Shown: positions 38,033-46,637 of the stretch, one piece after another
Numbering within the stretch: the first letter of the stretch is position 1
Layout: every line of letters begins with the position of its first letter
Position numbers and translations under genes: made by a program
The notes under the pieces: model-generated
The model's database searches: none
The model's input: only the letters and a program-made list of their open reading frames with translations
What the model was told of the DNA's origin: nothing
From: CAVORB01 sp963736235
GTDB lineage: Bacteria; Pseudomonadota; Gammaproteobacteria; Chromatiales; Chromatiaceae
NCBI GenBank assembly: GCA_963736235.1
Contig: CAVTOR010000006.1
Location: forward strand, 124,001-188,000
Direction of reading: 5' to 3'
Length of the DNA: 64,000 nucleotides

Positions 38033-38932
38033 ATGAACAGCAGACTGACATGGCTCGTATTGGCCAACGCGCTGGCCTTGGGCGCTGTTGCGGCAGATGC
38101 GACAGGAGAACCCCAGCGTGACGAGACAATCGGATTCGGCGTGCTCCCCGTCAATCAACCGGAGACCATGGCGAGGCGCTTCGAGCCCTTGATCGCCTAC
38201 CTCGAAAAGCAAACGGGATACGATTTTGTATTGACGACCTATCCCACGAGCGGCGGGAGCGGTGGCTACACTGCGGCGGTGCGCGGACTGCTCTCGGGTA
38301 AGACGCCGTTCGCCTATCTCGCCCCGGTCACCATCGCCCAGGCGCGCCATCACGACGCGACGATCGAGCCCGTCGTGTGCGCCGTGCGCGACGGCTCGCC
38401 CACCTATGTCGGACAGATCGTCGTCCGGACGGACTCCGACATCCAGCGTCCGGAGGACCTCGTTGGACGCCGAGTCATCGGCGCCAGCCCATCGTCCACC
38501 TCGGGGAATCTGATGCCGTCCGGCATGCTGCTCCAAAAAGGCATCGACAAATCCACCTTTGCCGCCATGGACTTTGCCGGCGGACACGACAAGGCGGCAC
38601 GGGCGGTCCTGGACGGTGGCTATGACGCCGCCTGGATCAACGACAAGAACTTCCAAAAGTTCAAGAACCAAGGAGTCGGTCTGCGGGCTATCTGGGTGCA
38701 TGACCCGGTACCTGAGTTCCCGATCACGGTAAACACGCGATACGTGAAGCCCGAGGTTCTGGAAAAGGTTCGGGCCGCGCTTCTGGAGATGCATGAGAAC
38801 GACCCGGCGGCAATCCAGGCTATCGATCCCAAGTACGAGGAATGGGTCCCGATCCGTTGGAAGGACTATGAGCCGGTGAAGCAGACCATCGATGCCGTCC
38901 ATGGCGCCGCCTTCTACGAACTCAACGACTAG
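38033..38932 (+). CDS. PhnD-like periplasmic phosphate/phosphonate-type binding protein
   Basis: 299 residues with a signal peptide (LTWLVLANALALGAVAADA). Core motifs FGVLPVNQPETMARRFEPLIAYLEKQTGYDF, then GKTPFAYLAPVT, ASPSSTSGNLMPSGML and GGYDAAWIND are typical of PhnD/PtxB-type binding proteins. GGAGGACGGAAT precedes ATG 38033. No permease or ATPase gene is in the window; the neighbours are a regulator and a two-component pair, so it may serve signal detection rather than transport. Confidence 0.82.
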   Translation: MNSRLTWLVLANALALGAVAADATGEPQRDETIGFGVLPVNQPETMARRFEPLIAYLEKQTGYDFVLTTYPTSGGSGGYTAAVRGLLSGKTPFAYLAPVTIAQARHHDATIEPVVCAVRDGSPTYVGQIVVRTDSDIQRPEDLVGRRVIGASPSSTSGNLMPSGMLLQKGIDKSTFAAMDFAGGHDKAARAVLDGGYDAAWINDKNFQKFKNQGVGLRAIWVHDPVPEFPITVNTRYVKPEVLEKVRAALLEMHENDPAAIQAIDPKYEEWVPIRWKDYEPVKQTIDAVHGAAFYELND

Positions 38933-38953
38933 GTCGACGTAAAGAGCCATGCG

Positions 38954-38982
38954 CGTGGGTGTGCCGAAACGCCGCACCCACG
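38954..38982 (+). terminator. Stem-loop after the PhnD-like gene
   Basis: CGTGGGTG and CACCCACG form an 8-bp stem with a 13-base loop, 22 bases after the stop codon. No T tract follows, so terminator function is uncertain. Confidence 0.4.
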
Positions 38983-39007
38983 AGAGATCGTCGACCGCCA
39001 GCTTCGA

Positions 39008-39058
39008 TAGTTGTAGGGTTCGGTGCAGGTTGCAGGTCCTGAGACTCCCCTACAACTA
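39008..39058. repeat. 11-bp inverted repeat with 29-base spacer
   Basis: TAGTTGTAGGG at 39008-39018 and its exact complement at 39048-39058, in the 345-base gap between the PhnD-like and histidine kinase genes. It could be an RNA hairpin or a binding site. The rest of the gap shows no gene. Confidence 0.5.
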
Positions 39059-39277
39059 CACCCGGGAAAGGACGTCACTGCGCAGCGTCGCCGTGCGCGT
39101 TCAAGGCGAGTCGGAGTTCGCGCCCGCTGGAGGGCTCACGAGGGTGCGTAGGGTGATGGCGGAATCTCCCGTGGCTGTCCAGGCTCATCTCGCGTTCGAA
39201 TCCGGACTATCCTTAAAGGCAAAAGATCGCTAGCGTGGGACCGTAGCCGGCGGGCGTAGTTTTGTCTGACTTTCAGA

Positions 39278-40436
39278 ATGCAGGCTTGGCGAGAGGAACT
39301 TTTCAAGGGAATGACATCGATGGACACCGAAACTGGAGCCGCGGAAAACCAAGCTGTTCCACGCGAGCAGCTGGCCGACAGGGAAGCCCTGGCTAGGCGG
39401 GCGGAGCAGGCAGAGGAAGCCTTATCCCATTTCTTCGAGAAATCCCTCGACCTGCAGTGCGTCGCCGGATTGGATGGATACTTCAAACGCCTGAACTCAG
39501 CCTGGACGAACCATTTGGGGTGGACCCGTGAGGAGTTGACGGACAAGCCCTTTATCGACGTTCGTGCATCCCGACGATCGGGAGGCCACGGCGGCGAGTA
39601 CTTGACAATCTTGCCGCCGATGTTCCGGACAATCCTGTTCGAGAATCGGTATCGCCACCGGGACGGCTCGTACCGTTGGCTGCAATGGAACGCGCGGCCA
39701 GCATCCGATCGCCCATTGATCTACGCCACGGCTCGGGACGTGACCCGGCAGCAAACGGCTAGAGAGGCAGATCCTGGAGATCGCCGACCGGGAAAAGGAG
39801 CGCCTGGGCCGGGAGCTTCACGATGGATTGTGCCAGTCCTTGGCCGGTGATTGCGGCCTTGAGCGCGACGCTATCCCGAAATGCTGGCGGACGAACGCCG
39901 AAACCGCGGCATCCGCCATGGCCGCCGAGATCTCCAAGCTGCTGAACGACACCATCGGTCAGGCCCGCGACCTGGCCCGCGGTCTCGGCCCGGTTGGCCT
40001 GAGCGGGACTGGACTCGCCGGTGCGCTCGAGACCCTGGCGCGCAATGTCGAGCACTTTTTTCATGTCTCCTGCACGCTCGTGTGTGATGGCCTCTTTGCC
40101 GGCTTTCCCCCGACGGCCACGCTGCACCTGTTTCGCATCGCACAGGAAGCCGTGCACAACGCCGTGACCCATGGGCGAGCGATCGGATCGAGATCCGCCT
40201 GAGCCGCAGGGACGGGAGGGCCGTGTCCTGAGCATCCGGGACAATGGCGTGGGCATTTCCGAGAACGCGCATGACCATGAGACGGGATCGGGCTGCACAC
40301 GATGGCCTCCCGGGCGCGCCTGATCGGTGGTTCCCTGAAGGTGCGGCGGGGTGACCCGCGAGGGCACGGCGGTCACCTGCGCCTTTCCCCTACCCGAGAT
40401 ACCGACGCCGGCGACGAGGCCGAATCATGTGCGCAA
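39278..40436 (+). CDS. PAS-domain histidine kinase, HisKA_3/NarX type (many frameshifts)
   Basis: Pieces in all three frames assemble into one kinase. First a PAS domain (FEKSLDLQCVAGLDGYFKRLNSAWTNHLGW; VHPDDREATA; ENRYRHRDGSYRWLQWNARP). Then the dimerisation helix with the phospho-acceptor His in LGRELHDGLCQSLAG, and an ATPase domain (FRIAQEAVHNAVTHG; IRDNGVGIS). No membrane helix is seen, so it is probably cytoplasmic. At least six indels break it, near 39560, 39610, 39770, 39850, 40180 and 40280. Either the sequence is poor here or the gene is dead. The response regulator follows directly. Confidence 0.7.
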
Positions 40437-40469
40437 CGAACCTGAGCCGGGGCCGCGAGCAAGAAGGCG

Positions 40470-41114
40470 ATTCTCATCGTCGACGACCATGCCCTGATGC
40501 GGCGCGGGCTGGCCGCGCTCATCGAGTCCGAGCCCGACCTCGTCGTGTGCGGCGAAGCCGCCACCTGCGCGAGCGGCGCTCGAGGCCATCCGACAGAGCC
40601 CGCCCGACCTGGTGATCGTCGATCTCGTGCTCGGGGACGAGGATGGCCTGGACCTGGTCAAGGCAATCAAGGCGCGCCACCCGCAGATCCCGTCGTTAGT
40701 GCTCTCCATGCACGACGAATCGTGTATGCCGAGCGTTCCCTGCGGGCGGGCGCCTGGGCTATGTCACCAAGCAGCAACTCGACGACGACGTGTTGGTCGC
40801 CATCCGTCGTCTGCTCACGGCGACACGTACTTGAGCGACAAGCTCAGAGCGGCGGCTGGCCGCGAAATACGTCGGTGGGCGAACGCTCGAAACGGACTCG
40901 CCCCTGGATGCGCTCAGCGATCGCGAGCTGCAGGTGTTTCGCCTGATCGGTCAAGGCCGGACGACGCGCGAGATCGCCGCGAACCCTGAATCTGAGCATC
41001 AAGACGATCGAATCCCACCGCGAGCACATCAAGCACAAGCTGGGCCTCAGATCCTCTGCCGAGCTCGCCCAACGCGCAACCCAGTGGGTTGAAACGATCG
41101 GCCGCGCCGGCTGA
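40470..41114 (+). CDS. NarL/FixJ-type response regulator (several frameshifts)
   Basis: Receiver domain: AILIVDDHALMRRGLAALI, phosphorylation Asp in DLVIVDLVLGDEDGLDLV, and VTKQQ. Output domain: LSDRELQVFRLIGQGRTTREIA, then LNLSIKTIESHREHIKHKLGL, a LuxR-type helix-turn-helix. Frame changes occur near 40580, 40725, 40760, 40850 and 40985. It would be the partner of the HisKA_3 kinase just upstream. The first codon cannot be fixed because of the indels. Confidence 0.7.
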
Positions 41115-41374
41115 TCCCCAGCCCCTCCCCTCCCTGGGGGATTCCCCCACCCAGAAATTGGGGCTCGGCCCCGATGCGCGAAACCGACGCGCGGCTTAAG
41201 GTTGAGTCATGGCCGCATGACCGTGCTGCGGAACGCGGGAACAGGATCTGGTCCCTCCACGGCGCGGCCCGCGACCTCAGGCAAGTCGATAAAACAGAAG
41301 AAACTGCAGGGACGGACGCGGTCAGCTCCCTGCCCAATTCTTCGATCAAGGCAGCGGAAGCAGAGGAGGCAATC

Positions 41375-41599
41375 ATGCAATCCGATACCCTGGTACTGAT
41401 CGGTGTGGCGTTGCTCGCCCTATCCTTCGTCCGCCCCCTATGGTTGTCCTGGCGTGATTATCGGAAGCGGTATCAGCAGATGTGCGAACGTGCCGCCCAA
41501 TATGCGCCCGAGAAGCAGACGGGAACCGGGCAGCGACTGCCGCGCGAGACGGCGCTTGACGCAGGGCGGGGTGGCCAACTCCGGTCACATCCCGCCTGA
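41375..41599 (+). CDS. Small single-pass membrane protein
   Basis: 74 residues: an N-terminal membrane helix (LVLIGVALLALSFVRPLWLSW) and a basic cytoplasmic tail (RDYRKRYQQMCERAAQY). GAGGAGG lies 8 bases before the ATG. An indel near 41560 may alter the last 20 residues. No family recognised; it follows the two-component pair after about 260 bases that hold no other gene. Confidence 0.45.
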   Translation: MQSDTLVLIGVALLALSFVRPLWLSWRDYRKRYQQMCERAAQYAPEKQTGTGQRLPRETALDAGRGGQLRSHPA

Positions 41600-41681
41600 C
41601 TATCGCAAGCTCACGAAATATCCCATCACCGCGGCGTCGCAATCGAGTGAATCAGCGTTTCCTGCGCGAACCGAAACGATA

Positions 41682-41835
41682 AGAAAACGCTGATTGATTG
41701 CATTTTCCGCCCGGGCCAAGGTTGGCCCGTCATTTTCAACAGCCTCAAGTCGTTGAGAATGGAGCAATCCGGGAATCGCACTTCCCGGATTGCATGCTGA
41801 TCTTGGCCAGGACGGCCAGAAATCAGCGTCTTCCT
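41682..41835. mobile_element. MITE-like element with IS5-type ends, flanked by TA
   Basis: 154 bases bounded by related terminal repeats (left AGAAAACGCTGATT; right, read inward, AGGAAGACGCTGATT), each preceded by TA. The interior is a run of hairpins: GGGCCA/TGGCCC, TTTTCAAC/GTTGAGAA and a perfect 12-bp GCAATCCGGGAA/TTCCCGGATTGC. The ends resemble those of the IS5-family element at 57261-58484. No coding capacity. A further end-like sequence (AATCAGCGTTTCCT) is at 41650-41663. Confidence 0.6.
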
Positions 41836-41850
41836 TAGGACATTCCAGGG

Positions 41851-42789
41851 TCAGGTATCGAGCGTCAACGCCGGGACACCTCCGCCCGACGCCGAGCCAA
41901 GCTGCACGAACACCTGCGTCTCGGCGGGCAGGACGTCTATCTCCGCTCCCGATTCGATCAGCTTCTCGGCCTCCATCACGTCCAGCACCGCGCTGCAGGA
42001 TCTCCGGGTCCTGTCGTGGCGATCTCGTTCAGCGCCTGGCCGACCACGGCCGGGCGGGTCGGCCTGCGCCTCGGCCATCTTCTGCGAGACCTTGTTGGCC
42101 GTCTCGCTCTGATCAGCCCGACGCGGTTCTCGCCGTCCTGCTTCATGGCGCTGGTGACCTGGACCAGCCGCTTGACCACCTTCTCGGTGATGTTGTCCAC
42201 CATCTGCTGATCGGTGAAGCCGACCTTGCGGATGTAGACCGAGCCCAGGCGGTAGCCCCACTTCTCCGACAGCGGCGAGACCGTCTGCGCGCACCGTGCG
42301 GCTCAGGCTGTGCCGGTCCTCCAGCATCTTGTCCATCTCCAGGTTGCTCAGCGTGGAGATGGTGGAGCTGGCCACGTTGGCCTGCAGCGAGCCCTCGGGG
42401 TTGGTGTTGATGAACAGGTAGGCGACCGGGTCGTTGACCTGCATCTCGTACCAGATGCCCACGCCCATCGGCGTGCCTTCTTCCGAGTTGACCATCTGGC
42501 CGCGCAGGTAGTGCTGGCGCAGGGCCGTGCTCACCTTGTAGCGCTTGCCGAAGAAGGGGACCAGCAGGGCCTTGAGGCCGAAATGCGCGATCGGGAAAGC
42601 GCAGACCCGGCTTCGTCCATGGTGCCGATCACCTTGCCGAACAGCGTGAACACCTGGGCTTCGCACTCCTGCGACCACGGCGTAGAGGCCGAAGAAGCGG
42701 GCGAGGCCGAAGCACAACGGGAATGATCAGGACAGCCCGACGATCAGCGGCGACTGATGATCTGCTGCGGAGGTATCGATGAGTGGCAT
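41851..42789 (-). CDS. SPFH (band 7) domain protein, second of a pair (many frameshifts)
   Basis: Assembled from several frames: start MPLIDTSAADHQSPLIVGLS, a membrane helix, the SPFH core (FGLKALLVPFFGKRYKVSTALRQHYLRGQMVNSEEGTPMGVG, WYEMQVNDPVAYLF) and a helical part (DKMLEDRHSLSRTVRA, DNITEKVVKRLVQVTSAMK). It ends ESGAEIDVLPAETQVFVQLGSASG. SPFH proteins scaffold membrane microdomains or regulate proteases. It follows the other SPFH gene by 14 bases. At least five indels interrupt it. Confidence 0.68.
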
Positions 42790-42803
42790 CGGCGTCGCTT
42801 CCG

Positions 42804-43799
42804 TCAGGCGTGGACCCGGTGCGTCTGGACGATGCGTCGGGCGCGCCCGAGCAGCGGCACCCGCATGTTGCGGAGGTAGGCCGTCGAGCGCCTCGGAGCC
42901 GCCCTCCGCCTTGATCTGGCGCCAGCGTGGCGGCCAGTTCCCGCAGCGGGGCCACCTCGGCCTGGGCGTTGTTCGTGGCGATCTCCACCGCACGCTTGCT
43001 CATGGTGATCTGCTGCTCCGAGTCGGCCCGGGCCGTGCTGATGTCCGCCGCCACCTGGTTGCGGGTGCTGTTGATGGCCGACAGGGCGCGGTCCACTTCC
43101 GGCGGCGGATCGATCTCGGTGATCAGGGCGGCGTCCAGCTCGATGCCGTAGCGGCCGGCGGTGGAACGGCACTGCTGCTCCATGTACGTCGTTGAGCAGG
43201 GGCAGGTTCTTGCGCAGGTCGTTGATCGAGACGCCCTCGGACAGCTCGACCGCCGTCGCACTCTCCTCGCTCCGAGCTCCGTCGTCGTGCCACCAGGCTC
43301 TGCCCCTTGCGGGTCGACGAAGTTGGCGATCCGCTCGCGCAGCACCGAGACGAAGTAGCCCATCACGTGCTCCAGCGGGCTGGCCACGCCGAACAGGTAG
43401 GCGTAGAGGTTGTTCTCGCTGACCCGGAAGCGGATCTGCCCGTTCACCCCGGTGGTCAGGTTGTCCTTGGTCACCGCCTCGATCGTCGCTCTGGCGCTTG
43501 GTCGGGTCCCAGGCCAGGTCGACCGCCTGGGTGGCCACGCTGACCTTGTGCACCTTCTGCCAGGGCCACTTGAAGTAGGGCCCGCCGGGACCGATCACCC
43601 GCAGGCGGGGAAAGCGGTAACGCTCGCGCTCCTCCGCATCGAGGCTGTCGTCAACGGGCATCTCGCCCCCCAAACGCACGGCGCGCCCGAGCGAGGTGAT
43701 GACCGCGCGTTCGTCCGGCTTCACGGTATAGAAGCCGCCGAGGATGATGCGGTAGATCAGATAGCCGGCCAGGCCGACCATAAATGCCTCCAGATACAT
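42804..43799 (-). CDS. SPFH (band 7) domain protein, first of a pair (many frameshifts)
   Basis: Start MYLEAFMVGLAGYLIYRIILGGFYTVKPDERAVITSLGRAV: an N-terminal membrane segment then the SPFH beginning. The rest lies in other frames (TTGVNGQIRFRVSENNLYAYLF, ELSEGVSINDLRKNLPLLN, YGIELDAALITEIDPPPEVDRALSAINSTRNQVAADISTA) and a coiled-coil tail. The pair recalls HflK/HflC-like tandem arrangements, but no FtsH or NfeD partner is adjacent. Frameshifts occur about every 150-200 bases. Confidence 0.7.
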   Translation of the reverse strand: MYLEAFMVGLAGYLIYRIILGGFYTVKPDERAVITSLGRAVRLGGEMPVDDSLDAEERERYRFPRLRVIGPGGPYFKWPWQKVHKVSVATQAVDLAWDPTKRQSDDRGGDQGQPDHRGERADPLPGQREQPLRLPVRRGQPAGARDGLLRLGAARADRQLRRPARGRAWWHDDGARSEESATAVELSEGVSINDLRKNLPLLNDVHGAAVPFHRRPLRHRAGRRPDHRDRSAAGSGPRPVGHQQHPQPGGGGHQHGPGRLGAADHHEQACGGDRHEQRPGRGGPAAGTGRHAGARSRRRAAPRRSTAYLRNMRVPLLGRARRIVQTHRVHA

Positions 43800-43927
43800 G
43801 GGTCCCCCTCTTGCCCCTTTCGCGGGCTCGTCGTCTTGGTTAGCAACCCACCCCTTGCCAGGCTGGTTGCGGCGCGGTCGCATCCTATGTTGCCCCGCGG
43901 ACCGACCCGGAACAAGGACGGAGCGCA

Positions 43928-45775
43928 TCACGCCCGCACTGGCTCGTCCTCGCCTCCATCGGATCGGTGCGGCTCGGAGGTCCCGAACTCACCGAGCAAG
44001 TCACGGAACTGCAGGCTCGCTAGCCTCGCATAGAGCCCGCCCTCGGACATCAGGGCATCGTGAGAGCCCGCGGCGGCGATTCTTCCGCCGTCGATGACGA
44101 TGATGCGGTCCACCTTGCGCACCGTCGCCAAACGATGTGCGATGACAATACTGGTTCTGCCCCGCATCAACGTATCCAGCGCCTGCTGTACGGACCGCTC
44201 GCTCTCGGCGTCGAGGGCGCTCGTCGCCTCGTCGAGCAGCAGCAGGGCCGGATCGCGGAGGATGGCACGCGCGATCGCGATGCGCTGTTTCTGCCCGCCG
44301 GAAAGGCGCACCCCGCGTTCGCCGAGAAAGGAAGCGAAACCCTCCGGGAGCCGCTCCAGAAACTCTATCGCATGGGCGGCCTCCGCGGCCCGACGCACGT
44401 CCACGTCGGTCACCCCCGCGAGCCCGTAGCGAATGTTCTCCCAGGCGTCGGCGCCGAAGATCACCGGGTCCTGGGGCACGATCGACATGCGCCCGCGAAG
44501 GTCCGAGAGCCGGACCTCGCGCAGATCGAGACCATCGAAGCGGATGCTCCCCTCCTGCGGATCGTAGAATCGCAGCAGGAGCTGGAACAGGGTGGACTTG
44601 CCGGCACCCGAGGTGCCGACCAGGGCGATCTTCTCGCCCGGGGCGATGCGCAGCGTCATACCCGACAGCACCCGAGTCATCGGGTTCGCGGGGTACGCGA
44701 ATCCCAGGTTGTCGATCTCGATCAGCCCAGCAGCCGGTCGCGGCATGTCCTTCGGCCTGTCCGGTGAGGAGACGGCCGGTTTCTGTTCCAGGAGCTCGAT
44801 CAAGCGCTCGCTGGCACCCGCCCCCCGCAGCAGGTCGCCCGCAACCTCGCTCAGGGTGCCCACCGAGCTCGCCACCAGCACCGCGTAGAAGACGAACGCG
44901 GAAAGCTCCCCGCCGCTCAACTGTCCGGCCAGCACCTCCTGACCACCGACCCATAGGACCACGCCCACGGCGCCGAACGTGAACAGTATGGCGGTGCCCG
45001 ACATCAGGGCCCCGAGCAGGGATCTCCGCACCGCCGTATCGAATGCGGCCTCGACCCTATCGCGGTAATGCCGACGGTCCTCCGCCTCATGGCCGAAGGC
45101 CTGGACGGTGCGGATGCCGTGCAGCACCTCGTCGACATAGGCGCCGACATCGGCAATGCGGTCCTGGCTCGCTCGCGACAGGCGCCTCACCCGGTAGCCG
45201 AGCAGCCACAGCGGAACCACCACCAAGGGCGTCCCCAGGAGCACCAGGCCGGTGAGCTTGGGGCTGGTGACCGCGAGCATCAGGACTCCGCCCGACACCA
45301 GCAGAGTCGTGCGCAGGGCAACGGCGAGGGTCGAGCCCACGACCACCTGCAGCAGTGCCGTGTCGCTGGTCAGCCGCGAGATGACCTCGCCGGTGCGGGT
45401 GGCCTCGAAGAAGCCCACGTCGAGCCCCAGAACACGGTCGAACACGGCCGCACGGACGTCCGCCACGACTCGCTCGCCCAGCCAATTGAGCAGGTAGGCG
45501 CGCAGCAGCACGGAGGCGCCGAGCATCAACACCACTCCCAGGAAGAGCAGCAACGCCTGATCCAGCGCCTGCGCAGAGCCGCTCTTGAGCCCGTTGTCCA
45601 CCACCTCGCGGAAGACCTGCCCGAATGCCAGCACTGCCCCCGCTGCCACCAGCAGCGCGAGAACGGCCGCGAACACCCGCCATGCGTAGCGCCGCAGGAA
45701 TCCGAGCAAACGCAGCAACGGCCGCAGATCGCGAGTGGTCGGCCGGTCTTCGGCGGCGTTATGCTGTCTGCGCAT
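43928..45775 (-). CDS. ABC exporter, fused permease-ATPase (MsbA/LapB-like type)
   Basis: 615 residues. Residues about 20-310 contain six membrane helices with the exporter loop FEATRTGEVISRLTSDTALLQ. The ATPase has Walker A GTSGAGKST, the Q-loop, signature LSGGQKQRIAIARAIL and Walker B LLLLDEATSALD. It probably works as a homodimer exporting lipid, peptide or a small molecule. ATG 45775 chosen. It diverges from the FkbM methyltransferase gene by about 100 bases and could export a product of the envelope/modification cluster to its right. Confidence 0.88.
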   Translation of the reverse strand: MRRQHNAAEDRPTTRDLRPLLRLLGFLRRYAWRVFAAVLALLVAAGAVLAFGQVFREVVDNGLKSGSAQALDQALLLFLGVVLMLGASVLLRAYLLNWLGERVVADVRAAVFDRVLGLDVGFFEATRTGEVISRLTSDTALLQVVVGSTLAVALRTTLLVSGGVLMLAVTSPKLTGLVLLGTPLVVVPLWLLGYRVRRLSRASQDRIADVGAYVDEVLHGIRTVQAFGHEAEDRRHYRDRVEAAFDTAVRRSLLGALMSGTAILFTFGAVGVVLWVGGQEVLAGQLSGGELSAFVFYAVLVASSVGTLSEVAGDLLRGAGASERLIELLEQKPAVSSPDRPKDMPRPAAGLIEIDNLGFAYPANPMTRVLSGMTLRIAPGEKIALVGTSGAGKSTLFQLLLRFYDPQEGSIRFDGLDLREVRLSDLRGRMSIVPQDPVIFGADAWENIRYGLAGVTDVDVRRAAEAAHAIEFLERLPEGFASFLGERGVRLSGGQKQRIAIARAILRDPALLLLDEATSALDAESERSVQQALDTLMRGRTSIVIAHRLATVRKVDRIIVIDGGRIAAAGSHDALMSEGGLYARLASLQFRDLLGEFGTSEPHRSDGGEDEPVRA

Positions 45776-45878
45776 CAGCGCTTCGCTCCCCGTATGCTGG
45801 TTGAAACCTCTATTGCGCATCCATGAACGACAAGATCGCCAGGCACGCGCCACGGCCTCTTCGCGCGATCCGCGCCCC

Positions 45879-46637
45879 ATGAGCCGACTGCGTCTCGCCC
45901 TGGGCCTTGCCCGTTCCCTCGCCATTTACTACGGCGTCCCCTTCAGGGCGAGGCGCCTGCGGGGCTTTTACCGCCAGTTCGTCCCGCCGGGCTCCCTCTG
46001 CTTCGACATCGGCGCCCACGTCGGCAATCGTATACGCTGCTGGCGCAGTCTGGGGGCGCGAGTGGTCGCCGCGGAGCCGCACCCCGATCTCCTGCGGTTT
46101 CTGCGGCTGCTCTACGGGGCCGATCCCGCTGTGCACCTGGTCCCGTCGGCACTCGGCCGCGCGCCGGGAACCGCTCCCCTGCTCGTGGACGAGGGCAACC
46201 TGACCGTAAGCACGCTCTCCGCCGACTGGGTAGAGCGCGTATCCGCCGACCCGTCTTTCGACGGTCTGCGCTGGCAGAGGGTGTCGGAGACTACCGTCAC
46301 CACCCTTGACGAGCTCATCGCCCGTTTCGGCGAGCCGGCGTTCGTCAAGATCGACGTCGAGGGGTTCGAAGCCGAGGTCTTGGCGGGAGCTTCCCGCCCA
46401 CTCCGCGCGCTCTCCTTCGAATACCTGGAGTGCGCGCTGGAGCTCGCTCTGGACTGTCTCGACCGTCTCGCCCAACTCGGCCCCTACCACTACAACTGGT
46501 CTCGGGGCGAAAGCCACGGCCTCGTGTCAGCGGGCTGGATCGACGCCGACGGGATGCGCCGCTTGGTGGAGCGCGCCGAACTGGGCGGTGGTTCCGGCGA
46601 CATCTACGCCAGGCGTGTCGAACCCGGTGACGTCTGA
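45879..46637 (+). CDS. FkbM-family methyltransferase
   Basis: 252 residues. CFDIGAHVGNRIRCWRSLGARVVAAEPHPD is the FkbM SAM-binding start, and FVKIDVEGFEAEVLAGA is the family hallmark. These O-methyltransferases modify sugars or polyketides. Its last 110 bases overlap the end of the convergent sulfatase gene, which is unusual for two intact genes. Confidence 0.85.
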   Translation: MSRLRLALGLARSLAIYYGVPFRARRLRGFYRQFVPPGSLCFDIGAHVGNRIRCWRSLGARVVAAEPHPDLLRFLRLLYGADPAVHLVPSALGRAPGTAPLLVDEGNLTVSTLSADWVERVSADPSFDGLRWQRVSETTVTTLDELIARFGEPAFVKIDVEGFEAEVLAGASRPLRALSFEYLECALELALDCLDRLAQLGPYHYNWSRGESHGLVSAGWIDADGMRRLVERAELGGGSGDIYARRVEPGDV

